Shown here: positions 45,588 through 55,547 of the stretch, piece by piece
How positions within the stretch are numbered: position 1 is the first letter of the stretch
Layout: every line of letters begins with the position of its first letter
NCBI GenBank assembly: GCA_028641055.1
Contig: CM054062.1
Span: forward strand, 241,244,330-241,308,329
Length of the DNA: 64,000 nucleotides
Direction: 5' to 3'
Source: Alopecurus myosuroides
Lineage: Eukaryota; Streptophyta; Magnoliopsida; Poales; Poaceae
The notes under the pieces: model-generated
What the model saw: the letters and a program-made list of their open reading frames with translations, nothing else
Databases searched by the model: none
What the model was told of the DNA's origin: nothing
Made by a program: the position numbers and the translations under genes

Positions 45588-48500
45588 CTAGTCTATTCTA
45601 AGTGTAGTAGGACGCAGCTGAGCCACGTTCCATGGTCTCTCTCTTTCTTGCATAGATGAAGTTGTATGAGCGGTGTCATTAACGGTTGCCGACTCTTCCC
45701 TTGCGTCTACCAAGTAGTACGATCCATTGTGTAGATTCCGGCTTATGATGAACGGTCCTTCCCATGGTGGGGATAACTTGTGTTTTCCTTCCTTTGACTG
45801 TACCAGGCGAAGAACCAGGTCTCCTTCCTGGAAGACCCGGGTTTTGACTCTCCGGCTGTGATATCTCCTCAGATCCTGCTGATATATGGCTGATCTCTCC
45901 AAAGCTTGTTCCCTTTGTTCTTCTAACATATCCACGGCGTCCTGCCGGGTCTTATCGTTCTCCACCTCGACGTAAGCCGACACTCGAGGCGAGTCATGGA
46001 TGATATCACTCGGCAGCACCGCCTCTGCACCATAAATCATAAAAAACGGTGTCATCTGAGTAGATCTGTTAGGTGTAGTGTTGATGCCCCAAACCACTGA
46101 AGGTAACTCCTCAACCCATGCTCCAGCAGCTCTGATGCATGGGACTCGCAGTCGTGGTTTTAACCCACGAAGTAACTCCTGATTTGCCCTCTCCACTTGT
46201 CCATTGGCTTGTGGATGGGCTACGGAAGCTATGTCAAGCCGGATTCCATTGTTACCACAGAATTTCTCCATCTCACCAAGGGACATGTTGGTTCCATTAT
46301 CCGTTATTATACTGTGAGGATACCCGAACCGGTAGATGATCCTTTTCAGGAACTTGACTGCCGTAATCGCTTCACAATTGGTAACCGGCATAACTTCAAC
46401 CCACTTGGTAAATTTATCAATAGCCACCAAGAGATGTGTCTTTTTGCAGGGTGACATGTGAAAGGGACCAATCATGTCCATACCCCAAACGGCGAACGGC
46501 CAGGTTAAAGGAATTGTTTGCAACTCCATAGCCGGCACATGGATTTGGCGGGCATATCTTTGACATCCATCGCACCTTGCCACCAAGCGTTCCGCGTCTG
46601 CTAGGGCTGTGAGCCAGAAGAAACCGTGTCTATATGCTTTGGCCACAAGGGACCTTGTGGATGCGTGATGTCCACAGTCGCCTTCGTGGATCTCTTTCAG
46701 GATTTGCCGGCCTTCTTCTGGTGCCACACAGCGCAGAAATACTCCTGCAACACTCCTTTTATATAACTCCCCATTGATGATGGAATAACCTTTTGCTCGC
46801 CTCAGAATTTGCCTTGCTAGTACCTCCTGCTGTGGTAACTCGCCCCGTGATAGGTAGGCCAGAAACGGCTCTGTCCACTCGGGAACAACACGTACCGTGG
46901 CCACGAGCTCCAAATCCGGGTCTTGGTTTGCCACCTCTTCTTCAGACTCGGTTTTAACTGATGGCCGCCATAGCTCGTCCAGGAAAACATTGGGTGGAAC
47001 CAGCTCTCTGCGCGAGCCGAGTCTGGCGAGTGCATCTGCTGCCTCGTTCTTTCTTCTATCTATATGCTCCACCTCATACCCTGAAAAACACCCGGCAACC
47101 CTGTCCACCTCTCTGCGGTATGCTGCCATAGTCGCATCTTTTCTATCCGAAGTTCCCGAGACCTGCTGCACCACAAGGTACGAATCTCCATAGCATCGTA
47201 TCCTCTTAATGTTCATCTCCTTGGCTATTTTCAATCCATGCAATAATGCCTCATACTCGGCCACGTTGTTGGAACAATCCAAGTGAATTTGCAACACGTA
47301 GCTCAACTTGTCTCCTTTGGGTGATGTGAGCACCACTCCAGCTCCTGATCCCTCGTATTGCTTGGAACCATCAAAGTGCATTATCCAAGACTCGGAACTT
47401 GGAGTCATTGTGGGCATGCCTGTGTGAGTCCAATCATTAATGAAGTCAACTAGAGCTTGGGATTTGATTGCTGACCTGGGCTCGTAGTTGATGTGATAAT
47501 CTCCCATCTCGATCGCCCACTTGGCTATTCTACCTGTTGCATCCGAGTTTCTGATGATATCCGACATTGGTATAGAGCTAACCACTGTTATGGGGTGTTC
47601 CTGAAAATACGGCTTCAATTTCCGGCTGGCCATGAAGACCCCGAAAACCAGCTTCTGCCAATGTGGGTAGCGCTGCTTTGCTTCTGATAATACCTCGCTG
47701 ACATAATAAACCGGGTGATCTTTCCCATCCTCCTTGCGCTCAACAACAACCACCGCGCTAACCGCCCGGGGCCCGGCTGCAACGTACAATAACATGGGCT
47801 CTTTAGGACCCGGGGCTGCTAGGACTGGTGCCTCAGATAGCTGCTTCTTTAGTTCCTCGAACGCCTCATCCGCCTCTTGGTCCCAAATGAATTTATCAGA
47901 TTTCCTCAAGAGCCGGTACAAGGGTATTGCCTTCTCTCCGAGTCCTGATATAAACCGGCTCAGCGCTGCTACACACCCGGTTAGCTTCTGAACATGCTTC
48001 AGGTTTTCCGGCTTTTTCAGACTCTGGATAGCTTTGATTTTGTCCGGGTTTGCCTCAATCCCTCTCTCTGACACGATAAAACCGAGTAACTTCCCTGCTG
48101 GAACTCCAAATACACACTTTGTTGGGTTAAGCTTCATCTGATATCTTCTCAGGTTCTTGAATGTTTCCTTCAAATCATCAATAAATGTCTCCGCTTTTCT
48201 GGTCTTGATCACCACATCATCCACATAAGCATGAACGTTGCGTCCGATTTGGTCCTCAAAGCACTTCTGAATGCATCGTTGATAAGTTGCGCCAGCGTTC
48301 TTCAATCCAAAAGTCATGGTCTTGTAACAAAAGGCCCCAAAAGGGGTTATGAACGACGTTTTCTCCCAGTCCTCCTTATTGAGCTTGATCTGGTGATACC
48401 CGGAATATGCATCCAGGAAACATAATAGGTCACTTCCAGCCACTGCGTCTATGATCTGATCTATCCTCGGAAGGGCAAACGGATCCTTTGGGCAATTCTT

Positions 48501-49517
48501 ATTGAGACTCGTATAATCTATGCACATCCTCCACTCATTACTCTTTTTCATCACGAGAACCGGATTTGCCAGCCAGTCCGGGTGAAATACTTCCATGATA
48601 AAGCCGGCTGTTAACAGCCGAGCAATTTCTTCTCCTATAGCTTTCCTTCTTTCCTCATTCATCTTTCTCAGGCCCTGCTTCACGGGCCTAGACTTGGGGT
48701 CAACATGGAAGCTGTGCTCTGCCAGCTCTGTGGGGATACCCGGCATATCGCTAGGCGTCCAAGCAAACACATCCTGATTCGAACGAATAAACTCCACAAG
48801 TGCTTTTTCCTGCTCATCGTCCAAGTTAGATCCTATAGCAAATTGCTTAGAGGGATCACCCTCGACAAAGGCCACCATCTTGGTATCTTGTGCTACTTTG
48901 AATTTTGCTCTCTCATCCTCATTGTTTGGCCTCTTCAGCGCTATCCTGTCATCCGGGTCTACTTGAGACCGATAATACTTGAGCTCCTCCTTTCTACAAG
49001 CTTGTTCCGCCATTGCCGCATCTCCTTCGTCACACTCAGCCGCTATATCCCGGCTCCCATGTATGGTGATGGTCTGCTTAGGACCCGGGATTTTTAGCTG
49101 TAGGTACACGTAACACGGCCTGGCCATGAACTTGGCGTAAGCCGGCCTCCCAAATAGCGTGTGATAAGGGCTGCGCAACTTTACCACTTCGAACGTGAGC
49201 CACTCCACCCGGAAATTATCCTTTGATTCTCCAAAAGCAACCTCCAAGGTAATCTTTCCTTCAGGGCACGCCGAGTGACCCGGCACGATCCCGTGAAAAA
49301 CCGTTGAACTTTTCTGTAGCTGAGACTCCTTGAGACCCATACGTAAGAAAGTTTCCCAATATAGGATGTTGATGCTGCTTCCGCCGTCCATTAAGACCTT
49401 TTTCAGCTCATAACCATTAACCTGTGGCGCAACCACCAATGCTAGGACTCCCGGATGTTCTATCCTTTCCGGGTGATCTCTTCTGCTCCATGTTACATCT
49501 TGCTCCGACCACCTCAG
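45588..49517 (-). CDS. pol: Tat-lineage Pol: protease, RT, dead RNase H, second RNase H, integrase
   Basis: Open from just after the gag TAA (49518) to 45588, about 1,310 codons; the first ATG-like start is at 49439. From there: protease L-M-D-G-G-S-S-I-N (about residue 17); RT with F-L-D-A-Y-S-G-Y-H-Q and Y-V-D-D (about 405); an RNase H-like region where the three catalytic acids look replaced (Y-V-A-A-G-P, P-H-W-Q-K, V-V-S-S-I); and a second, archaeal-type RNase H with intact acids (H-F-D-G-S, N-N-V-A-E-Y-E-A, Y-G-D-S, N-E-A-A-D-A-L). Integrase follows with C-D-G-C and the DDE core (G-M-D-M-I, T-D-N-G-T, G-Q-V-E-R-A). No internal stop is visible, so the enzyme part looks intact. It shares one frame with gag. 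Confidence 0.95.
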   Translation of the reverse strand: MRWSEQDVTWSRRDHPERIEHPGVLALVVAPQVNGYELKKVLMDGGSSINILYWETFLRMGLKESQLQKSSTVFHGIVPGHSACPEGKITLEVAFGESKDNFRVEWLTFEVVKLRSPYHTLFGRPAYAKFMARPCYVYLQLKIPGPKQTITIHGSRDIAAECDEGDAAMAEQACRKEELKYYRSQVDPDDRIALKRPNNEDERAKFKVAQDTKMVAFVEGDPSKQFAIGSNLDDEQEKALVEFIRSNQDVFAWTPSDMPGIPTELAEHSFHVDPKSRPVKQGLRKMNEERRKAIGEEIARLLTAGFIMEVFHPDWLANPVLVMKKSNEWRMCIDYTSLNKNCPKDPFALPRIDQIIDAVAGSDLLCFLDAYSGYHQIKLNKEDWEKTSFITPFGAFCYKTMTFGLKNAGATYQRCIQKCFEDQIGRNVHAYVDDVVIKTRKAETFIDDLKETFKNLRRYQMKLNPTKCVFGVPAGKLLGFIVSERGIEANPDKIKAIQSLKKPENLKHVQKLTGCVAALSRFISGLGEKAIPLYRLLRKSDKFIWDQEADEAFEELKKQLSEAPVLAAPGPKEPMLLYVAAGPRAVSAVVVVERKEDGKDHPVYYVSEVLSEAKQRYPHWQKLVFGVFMASRKLKPYFQEHPITVVSSIPMSDIIRNSDATGRIAKWAIEMGDYHINYEPRSAIKSQALVDFINDWTHTGMPTMTPSSESWIMHFDGSKQYEGSGAGVVLTSPKGDKLSYVLQIHLDCSNNVAEYEALLHGLKIAKEMNIKRIRCYGDSYLVVQQVSGTSDRKDATMAAYRREVDRVAGCFSGYEVEHIDRRKNEAADALARLGSRRELVPPNVFLDELWRPSVKTESEEEVANQDPDLELVATVRVVPEWTEPFLAYLSRGELPQQEVLARQILRRAKGYSIINGELYKRSVAGVFLRCVAPEEGRQILKEIHEGDCGHHASTRSLVAKAYRHGFFWLTALADAERLVARCDGCQRYARQIHVPAMELQTIPLTWPFAVWGMDMIGPFHMSPCKKTHLLVAIDKFTKWVEVMPVTNCEAITAVKFLKRIIYRFGYPHSIITDNGTNMSLGEMEKFCGNNGIRLDIASVAHPQANGQVERANQELLRGLKPRLRVPCIRAAGAWVEELPSVVWGINTTPNRSTQMTPFFMIYGAEAVLPSDIIHDSPRVSAYVEVENDKTRQDAVDMLEEQREQALERSAIYQQDLRRYHSRRVKTRVFQEGDLVLRLVQSKEGKHKLSPPWEGPFIISRNLHNGSYYLVDAREESATVNDTAHTTSSMQERERPWNVAQLRPTTLRID

Positions 49518-51329
49518 TTATCTCGGCACAGCCGAGGAGACCGAGTTTACTGCCTTTTTTAGTATCTTTCTATCCTTGTTAGAAGTTCCTGTAGTGTGAA
49601 CGTGGTACTGGCCCAATTGCTTGGGGTTGGCTTGGTAACCTCCAGCTCCTCCCTGATTGTTACCCGGATTTCCAACTCCCGGGTTGCCTGCTGGGGGTGG
49701 GCCGTTGCCCGGGTTTCCACCCGGACCTGGTCCTCCTCCCCGGCCTGCACCTCGCATAGCATTGTTTACTTCCTCGTTCTTCCGTCTCTGCAAATCCACA
49801 CACTGATCCAATGAATGGTTAGTCGGTCTTCCGTTCCTGTTGTGTTTCGGGCACGCCATTCTGAAGATATCCCAGTTGTTACCCGGCCTTGGTGGCCCTT
49901 GATAGTTTCCTCCGTTATGATTTCCTGCGTTGAAATTTCCTTCTGCTCTGGGTCTCGAAGACCCGGCTTCTGTGCTGGCGACGAACTCGGAATTCCCCTC
50001 GAACGGGCGCTTGTTCTGGTTGTTCCCATTGTTACCTCCATGGTTACCCGGCGTAGATCCATTGCCGGTTCTTCCATTATTGCCCGCATTTGTTTTTGCT
50101 TTCTTGTCATCAACATCCTCTTCCGTGGTATCCGTAGCAGCATGTTTGTTGCACGCATCCATTAGCTCTCCCATCGTAACCTCTGAAGCATTCCGACTAG
50201 ATTTCATGCGAGTTAACTTCTGCACTAAAGGCGTATACTTGCATGTTTTGGCCATAGCTTGCAAAGCGTCCTTTGGCTGAATATCTGTAGATGAATGCAA
50301 TATCTCCATAATCCGGCGCACCCAGCTGCGCGCCGATTCTCCCTTCTTTTGCACACACCGTTCTAGATCGTCGATAGTAAATAACTTCCTGCATGTTCCG
50401 TGAAAGTGCTTGATAAACGCAGTTTTCAATTCACTCCATGATTTAATAGATCCTTTAGGTAAATTGTTGAACCACAACTTTGCTGCTCCTTCTGACATCA
50501 TTAAGCACATGAACTTGGCTTGAAGATTTTCAGATGCGTTGCGAATCGACATAGCCATCTCATAACTGCTCAACCATGTTTCTGAATCCATAGTTGGCTC
50601 ATAATTCACTACTTTAGCCGGTTCTTTGAATTTATCCGGGTAAGGTTCAGCCCTGATGTTATCCGACAGACACTTGGGCCTAGCGAGATTAGTCGGTACT
50701 GGCCTCACCCGGGAAACATGCGATCCTGCGGGGGGTATGGCTGGACGTGGCGCTGCTGCTGGTCCGTGCACCGCGGACCCGGTCGCGGCTCGCCTGGCTC
50801 TGGAACTATCCACAATAGCGTGTGCTGCTGATACTGCTGGTGTTGCTTGAACGCGGGGAGGAGGCGGCATTTGCTGCTGCTCTGCCCTCCGCCGCGCTGA
50901 ACTTGTTTGAATGTTGCCGGTATTGCCATGCTGCTGGCTGATATAAGGTGTTCCATGCATTTCACTCCTATTATACGGGTAATTAACCTGCTGAGCTTCT
51001 GCCGTACGCAGCAAATCGATCGCCCGCCGGGTCTGCTCCGCATGGGGTGACTCTCTTACAGGGATCTGATTCAATGCTAATGTTGCGGCATACACATTAT
51101 CCATGGGGTTATTGAAGTGACCTGGTGGCGTACGAAATCGTGATGGTGGTGGTGGTGGTGCTGTGTTGCCGACAGTGGCCCCAGTCTGCAATGTGGGTAA
51201 CTCGGCCTGCACGTTTGCCGGCTGTCCTCCTCCGGTTGCCGGCTGATGCACAGTTTCCTTATTCACAGCCGGAATCGGCTGATACTGGGGTGTGATGAAT
51301 AGTGTGTTCGGGTTTATGACTCCACCCAT
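49518..51329 (-). CDS. gag: Tat-lineage Gag
   Basis: 603 codons. A Pro/Gln/Thr-rich N-terminal third (residues 1-220) precedes a Retrotrans_gag core (W-L-S-S-Y-E-M near 258, A-K-L-W-F-N-N-L-P near 285, F-I-K-H-F-H near 306). A long Asn/Gly-rich spacer follows, then a zinc-binding motif of the Tat variant kind, C-x2-H-x8-H-x4-C (C-P-K-H ... H-S-L-D-Q-C, near 497), instead of CCHC, and a Gly/Pro-rich tail. It ends at a TAA (49518-49520) and pol continues in the same frame, so Pol could be made by readthrough, or the stop is a mutation. The upstream extension ORF is also in this frame, separated by another stop. Confidence 0.93.
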   Translation of the reverse strand: MGGVINPNTLFITPQYQPIPAVNKETVHQPATGGGQPANVQAELPTLQTGATVGNTAPPPPPSRFRTPPGHFNNPMDNVYAATLALNQIPVRESPHAEQTRRAIDLLRTAEAQQVNYPYNRSEMHGTPYISQQHGNTGNIQTSSARRRAEQQQMPPPPRVQATPAVSAAHAIVDSSRARRAATGSAVHGPAAAPRPAIPPAGSHVSRVRPVPTNLARPKCLSDNIRAEPYPDKFKEPAKVVNYEPTMDSETWLSSYEMAMSIRNASENLQAKFMCLMMSEGAAKLWFNNLPKGSIKSWSELKTAFIKHFHGTCRKLFTIDDLERCVQKKGESARSWVRRIMEILHSSTDIQPKDALQAMAKTCKYTPLVQKLTRMKSSRNASEVTMGELMDACNKHAATDTTEEDVDDKKAKTNAGNNGRTGNGSTPGNHGGNNGNNQNKRPFEGNSEFVASTEAGSSRPRAEGNFNAGNHNGGNYQGPPRPGNNWDIFRMACPKHNRNGRPTNHSLDQCVDLQRRKNEEVNNAMRGAGRGGGPGPGGNPGNGPPPAGNPGVGNPGNNQGGAGGYQANPKQLGQYHVHTTGTSNKDRKILKKAVNSVSSAVPR

Positions 51330-51347
51330 CGCCGGTAATCTTATCTG

Positions 51348-52436
51348 TTATCTTTGATGCACCATGCTTGTCTCAGCTCGGAGCAGGTTCTCCAGTGCGT
51401 CCAGCTCGCGTTGGCGCGTGGCTACCCCTTGCTTTTCTGCTTCCACATCCCTTCTTTGTTGCTCCAGCGCGCGGCGTGCTACCTCCAAGTCCCTAGCACG
51501 CGCCGCGGCGTTTTCCGGGGTTATCACAGTAGTTAACACTGTTGGGTCCAAGACCATATTGTTACTGAACATGGCCGGGTGTTGTGGATTCGAAGGACCC
51601 ACCCCTGGCGTCCTGTTAGCCAGGAACCCAAACATATTTGCCTGCAGCTCACTATCCGCCGCTCGGCTGGTGACTGAAGCCGACTCTCCGTCAACCCGGG
51701 TCAGAACCGGATTTTCGTCAGCCGGATTTTGCTGCTGGGCCAATGCTTGCGCCGCTCCGACCGCGGCCATAGTCACGTTCCCTTGATTGAGATTGGTTGC
51801 AGGGGCCGTGTAGACCGCGACCTGGCGCGCAATGCTTGGCGAAGACTCATATTCCTCCTCATCACAGCTATCTTCCTCGTGCCGGTCCTCCAGCAGGTGC
51901 AAGATAGACTCGGTATCATCTTCTCTCATGACCCGGCCACGCGGGGTCCATGCCGGCTCCTCCGGCTGTTCCCTCTTCGTGGTGGGCTCTTCTATCGGAT
52001 CCACCGTCCCGACCGATTCTTCTTCGTCCGACTGAACGTGGGTGGCCTCTCCTGACACAGAATCAAATCCAAAATCGTCAGGGATTGAACCGGACGTACG
52101 TACCATGCCGATGAAGACGTTGACCCGGCCGATCGTCACGACAGATCCGGATTCGAGTAGATCTGACTCTGGCCCCCAGCCAAAATCGTCCACCATCTTC
52201 TCTCCGTCGGGGTTGGTGTAGATCTCACCGATGACGAGGTTCTTCATGTTCTCCCGACCTTCTCCCGTGATGTAAACACCCTTGGACGTAAGCCCCACGG
52301 TGGGCGCCAACTGTCGTGGGATAATCACGGCAGACGTTACCGGGGGTAACTTATCTTGGGGCAATTCGACTCTGGTGTTTGGGAGAGGGTTTAGCTCAAG
52401 GGAAACCATGGTGATATGCGATCTGGTAGCCGGCAA
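51348..52436 (-). CDS. Gag N-terminal extension of the Tat element, frame open from the LTR
   Basis: 362 codons in the same frame as gag and pol. The frame opens in the LTR (Met at 52436, another at 52406), reads the LTR end and PBS as P-R-Q-L-A-P-T-V-G, then a domain with F-G-W-G-P-E-S and G-S-V-V-T-I-G-R-V that resembles the equivalent part of element G1. An acidic stretch (about residues 145-200) and a C-terminal Arg/Glu-rich helix with heptads (about 305-355), a probable coiled coil, follow. It ends at TAA 51348-51350, six codons before the gag ATG. Whether translation starts in the LTR or in the leader is open; function is unknown, perhaps Gag assembly. Confidence 0.7.
   Translation of the reverse strand: MPATRSHITMVSLELNPLPNTRVELPQDKLPPVTSAVIIPRQLAPTVGLTSKGVYITGEGRENMKNLVIGEIYTNPDGEKMVDDFGWGPESDLLESGSVVTIGRVNVFIGMVRTSGSIPDDFGFDSVSGEATHVQSDEEESVGTVDPIEEPTTKREQPEEPAWTPRGRVMREDDTESILHLLEDRHEEDSCDEEEYESSPSIARQVAVYTAPATNLNQGNVTMAAVGAAQALAQQQNPADENPVLTRVDGESASVTSRAADSELQANMFGFLANRTPGVGPSNPQHPAMFSNNMVLDPTVLTTVITPENAAARARDLEVARRALEQQRRDVEAEKQGVATRQRELDALENLLRAETSMVHQR
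52293..52310 (-). other. Primer-binding site of the Tat element
   Basis: Minus-strand TTGGCGCCCACCGTGGGG, one base inside the LTR end; identical to the G1 site at 1904-1921. Confidence 0.75.
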
Positions 52437-52693
52437 TCGAGTCGCCGAGTCTCCGATCTGAATATATTATCTCAACTCTCGCATTACAAAGGATACTCGA
52501 ATAACTCACGATTGTGTGATTCCTGCTTAATCTAACCCTAGGGGCCGGCTTATATAATATCCGGACCCCCTGGCTTACCGTCCAAGGCATACCCGGACAC
52601 TGCTTACAAACCCTAAGTTTCCCTATCGGAACCCACAAATTGGGTTACGAGGCCTATACTCTTGGGCCTTCTAGAAACTCATTTTCCCCATCA
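52312..52693 (-). repeat. 5' LTR of the Tat element (382 bp)
   Basis: On the minus strand it runs from TGATGGGGAAAATG to TCCCACGACA. The inner end is certain from the PBS. The outer end is the best TG start found and is less certain, as no partner LTR exists. A TATATAAGCC-type box (about 52547-52556, minus) lies mid-LTR. Confidence 0.6.
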
Positions 52694-53404
52694 GTAAGCA
52701 TACCCTTTTCATCCAATTGCATCGAAACAACAGAACCCAGACCGTGTAAACAGTACGTACATCATAGGCACAGGTAGATATTCTAATCGCGCACACGGGA
52801 TCGTCCCATATATTCAATATGATGCAACATAGGTTTAACCGGACCGTTGCTACTGTATTAACCGACATTCGTGTGAATATGGAAGCCATACATTTCTTGC
52901 TTTCAATTATCTCGAAGCCATACGGTCCACGACATATTTACATATGTTTCCGAAATCGCACGCACGTAAATATAAGTCGAATGTCCAGATATCTGGATTA
53001 AAGAAAACCGTCTAAGGAATAGCTACTTACCCGCATCCGACGCTACCCAGAAAATAGCTAGAAGATAAACCAAAAACGACTCTCGGCACCGAATCTGGAT
53101 AGCATGGCGTAAGACCGGGAACATAGCGTCGCCAACACCTCGTCGAATCACAACGTTCTCAAAAGTAACTTGGACAAATGCTTCTCAAGTTATTCATTTT
53201 TAAAATTTGAATCTCGGAAATAAATACACATACAACCTCACCCATCCCACAAAAACTATTTTATCGTGACACTTGTCAAACATACAAACAACATAAATTA
53301 TATGCGGAAGCAGAAGCTGACATTCGGCTAGACGGAAGCGCGCGTGAAATAAAAGGGTGACACTTGGTGAGACGGGAGCACATGAGCCAACCTTTGAAAA
53401 GGTC
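52694..53404. other. Low-repeat stretch, no gene seen
   Basis: About 700 bp right of the Tat LTR. No ORF over 75 codons, no recognised domain and no terminal repeats. It may be single-copy flanking DNA. Confidence 0.4.
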
Positions 53405-53406
53405 TA

Positions 53407-53527
53407 CTCCCTCCGTCTCATATTAAGTGTCGCAAAATTGGACAAAAATGGATATATCTAGACTAAAACATGTCTAAATACATCCATTTTTTCCACTTTT
53501 ACGATACTTAATATGAGGCGGAAGGAG
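53407..53527. mobile_element. Stowaway MITE 1 (121 bp)
   Basis: Starts CTCCCTCCGTCTCATATTAA, ends with its near inverted copy (TTAATATGAGGCGGAAGGAG), and is flanked by TA on both sides (53405-53406, 53528-53529). It is a Tc1/Mariner-type miniature element, with a long palindrome reading AAGTGTCGCAAAA / TTTTACGATACTT. Confidence 0.92.
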
Positions 53528-53610
53528 TACATTTTCCATTAATTTCCATTCTATAGTCAGCGAGTTCCTCAAATATTTTTTTTACTCTTTGTGATGAACC
53601 ATATCAAGTA

Positions 53611-53768
53611 CTCCCTCCGTATAAAAAATATAAGATGTTCTAACATTAGCTAGACTAAACGTATCTAGACATGTTTTAGTGTGTAGATTCCTGTGCACTT
53701 ACACTACAATGTATAGATACATGTTGTCTAGTAAACGGTAAAATATTTAAATTTCAATACGGAGGGAG
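53611..53768. mobile_element. Stowaway MITE 2 (158 bp)
   Basis: CTCCCTCCGTAT at the start and ATACGGAGGGAG at the end, with TA at 53609-53610 and 53769-53770. The interior (AACGTATCTAGACATG and its partner ACAATGTATAGATACATG) folds back. It is a different subfamily from MITE 1, 83 bp away. Confidence 0.92.
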
Positions 53769-53770
53769 TA

Positions 53771-55523
53771 TTATTTCGCAACTTGTTTCACCTGCACCCC
53801 CAATATTGGATTATCCACTCACAAGTTACAAAAAAAACCGTGAAGTTGCAAACCGTAGTTTCCCATTTGTAAACATGGACTTTCCAAGTTCTCCAGCCCT
53901 TTGTACTGACAGATTTAGAAGTCATCGTGCTGCAGCTGCCCACGTAGAGTCCCACGAACCTGAAATAGTTGTCCTGCTGGATATCCTTATCTGCCAAGTT
54001 GAGCGAGGCACGGCTAGCCCCATTCCTTGCACATATGGAATCTGAAGCAGAGGTTGAGCCAGGTATGCACTACTGTTCTTGGACCCAAGGAAAGAAATGA
54101 CCAGATAAGATAAACTGATAACGAGTGCGGCGTCCCTTTCGACCGGTCGATCCAATTGTTGTTTCGCTTCGAGCGGTTTGGAGCTACTGCTGCAAGACAG
54201 GAGCCCATATTCCACGAGGATTTTGCTTGCACTACTAGTCTACTAGTTCGTCAAGAGGTTAGCAGTGGCGAGTTGAGGGGCGTGTAAGGTAACTGTCCAT
54301 CGTTTCTGAAAGATACATGTGAATGGGATGGGTATGCCTGTGCATGTTTTCAACTCCGGCGTCCACTATGAGGTCCCATTTCCCAAACCTTGCAGGATCA
54401 ACGCATGTAATGGTACCATGTATCTGTACATGGTACGTTGATGAACAAGTTCTGGCAGAGCGCGGAGAACGTGTCCACACGCCAGCGGCGGCAACCCTAT
54501 CATATACGGATGAGATCGGATGAGATTACGGGGCTCGGTTTGACGGTCGACCCCCCGGCGTCGTTCTCAGGATGCTCGCCCGTGCGGATTGGATTGGACT
54601 GCGTGGTTCTGATCAGAGGTTCCTGTCGTCCGTCTCGTCAGGCCCCGAATCAAGGCGCGAACCTGGTGCATCGACCGCACGTACCGGCCGGCAAGAACAG
54701 ACGATCTCGCCAGTCAAGTCGATCGTACCGACGGATTCGTGCGGCTTAGTTTTGTTCTTGCGCGGGCGGGCTTAACCGAGGCGGCAGGGGATTCCACCGG
54801 AGGCGGAGCGCCGACCGCCGCTTGATGGACGCTCTGGCATGTGATCTTGGGAAGTTCTGAAAGTTGCACGGAGAGGTGCAATGAATCTTGGCATCCCATA
54901 TAGATTTGGCTCTCGGGTGTAGTGAAAAAGCAGAGGATGTTCTCTATGACAGCACGGAAACAGAGCAGGCGGGTTAGCAGAGGAAAATATCTGGTGCAGC
55001 GGGGTTTGTGGTGGACCCAATGCACCTGACCCTGGTTATCCAGAGTAAAAAAAATATCAGAAGTTTTGAAGAATGTAGAAGGTTGATAGATATCAGAATT
55101 TACGAACTTGCGATAAAAGGACAAACTGCAAACACTAACACTGGTAATAGACCGAATTAATAACTGAATCAAATTTTAAAAAATAACTTAATTCAAATAG
55201 TATATTGTTTATTTACTTATTCATCAATGACTTGTCCATTTTGTTTCCCATGTCGTGAGCTGACTTTAGGAAGTAGTGGGGAAGCTAGAGCAAAAAATTA
55301 TTGGGTTCATCTCTATTATCTACTGTGTAATTTTCTACTAAAATAATAAACAAGAATAATTTAGTGAAGAATTTGGCAAAATGCATTGGGTTCATGTGCA
55401 CCCACTCCTTGTATGGCAGCTCCGCCACTGTTAGGAAGTGAGATCCATGGTGTACCTTTGTTCTTCAAAAAGGGATTAAAAAGGTGTTAGCTCGGGTAAG
55501 TTGAGTTCGATATATTTTTTTGA
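53771..55523. other. Mixed sequence, no gene supported
   Basis: Several frames of 60-150 codons on both strands (the longest is minus 54714-55172), but none shows a domain, splice logic or a match I recognise. GC rises around 54480-54800. Near 55385-55430, GGGTTCATGTGCACCCAC with GGCAGCTCCGCCACTG is a phrase common in decayed grass repeats. Confidence 0.35.
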
Positions 55524-55547
55524 GGGGGGGGGGGGGGGGGGGGGGGG
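55524..55547 (+). repeat. G24 homopolymer
   Basis: 24 consecutive G, then AGGAGGA. It can form G-quadruplex structures. Length is likely to vary and is hard to sequence. Confidence 0.9.

Larger units (their letters stand above)
41896..52693 (-). mobile_element. Tat-lineage gypsy element, 5' LTR to antisense gene, 3' end lost
   Basis: Minus-strand order: 382-bp LTR (52693-52312), PBS, Gag extension, Gag, Pol with two RNase H regions, spacer, then an antisense multi-exon gene on the plus strand. No 3' LTR is found to the left. The sequence changes abruptly near 41895, within the antisense gene, so the 3' end is truncated. The extra archaeal-type RNase H and the downstream antisense ORF are hallmarks of plant Tat/Ogre-type elements. 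The right flank GTAAG (52694-52698) would be the TSD. Confidence 0.85.

Noticed and set aside
54714..55172. Host gene on the minus strand (152 codons)
   Set aside because: No recognised domain, no splice logic, low-complexity composition and competing frames.
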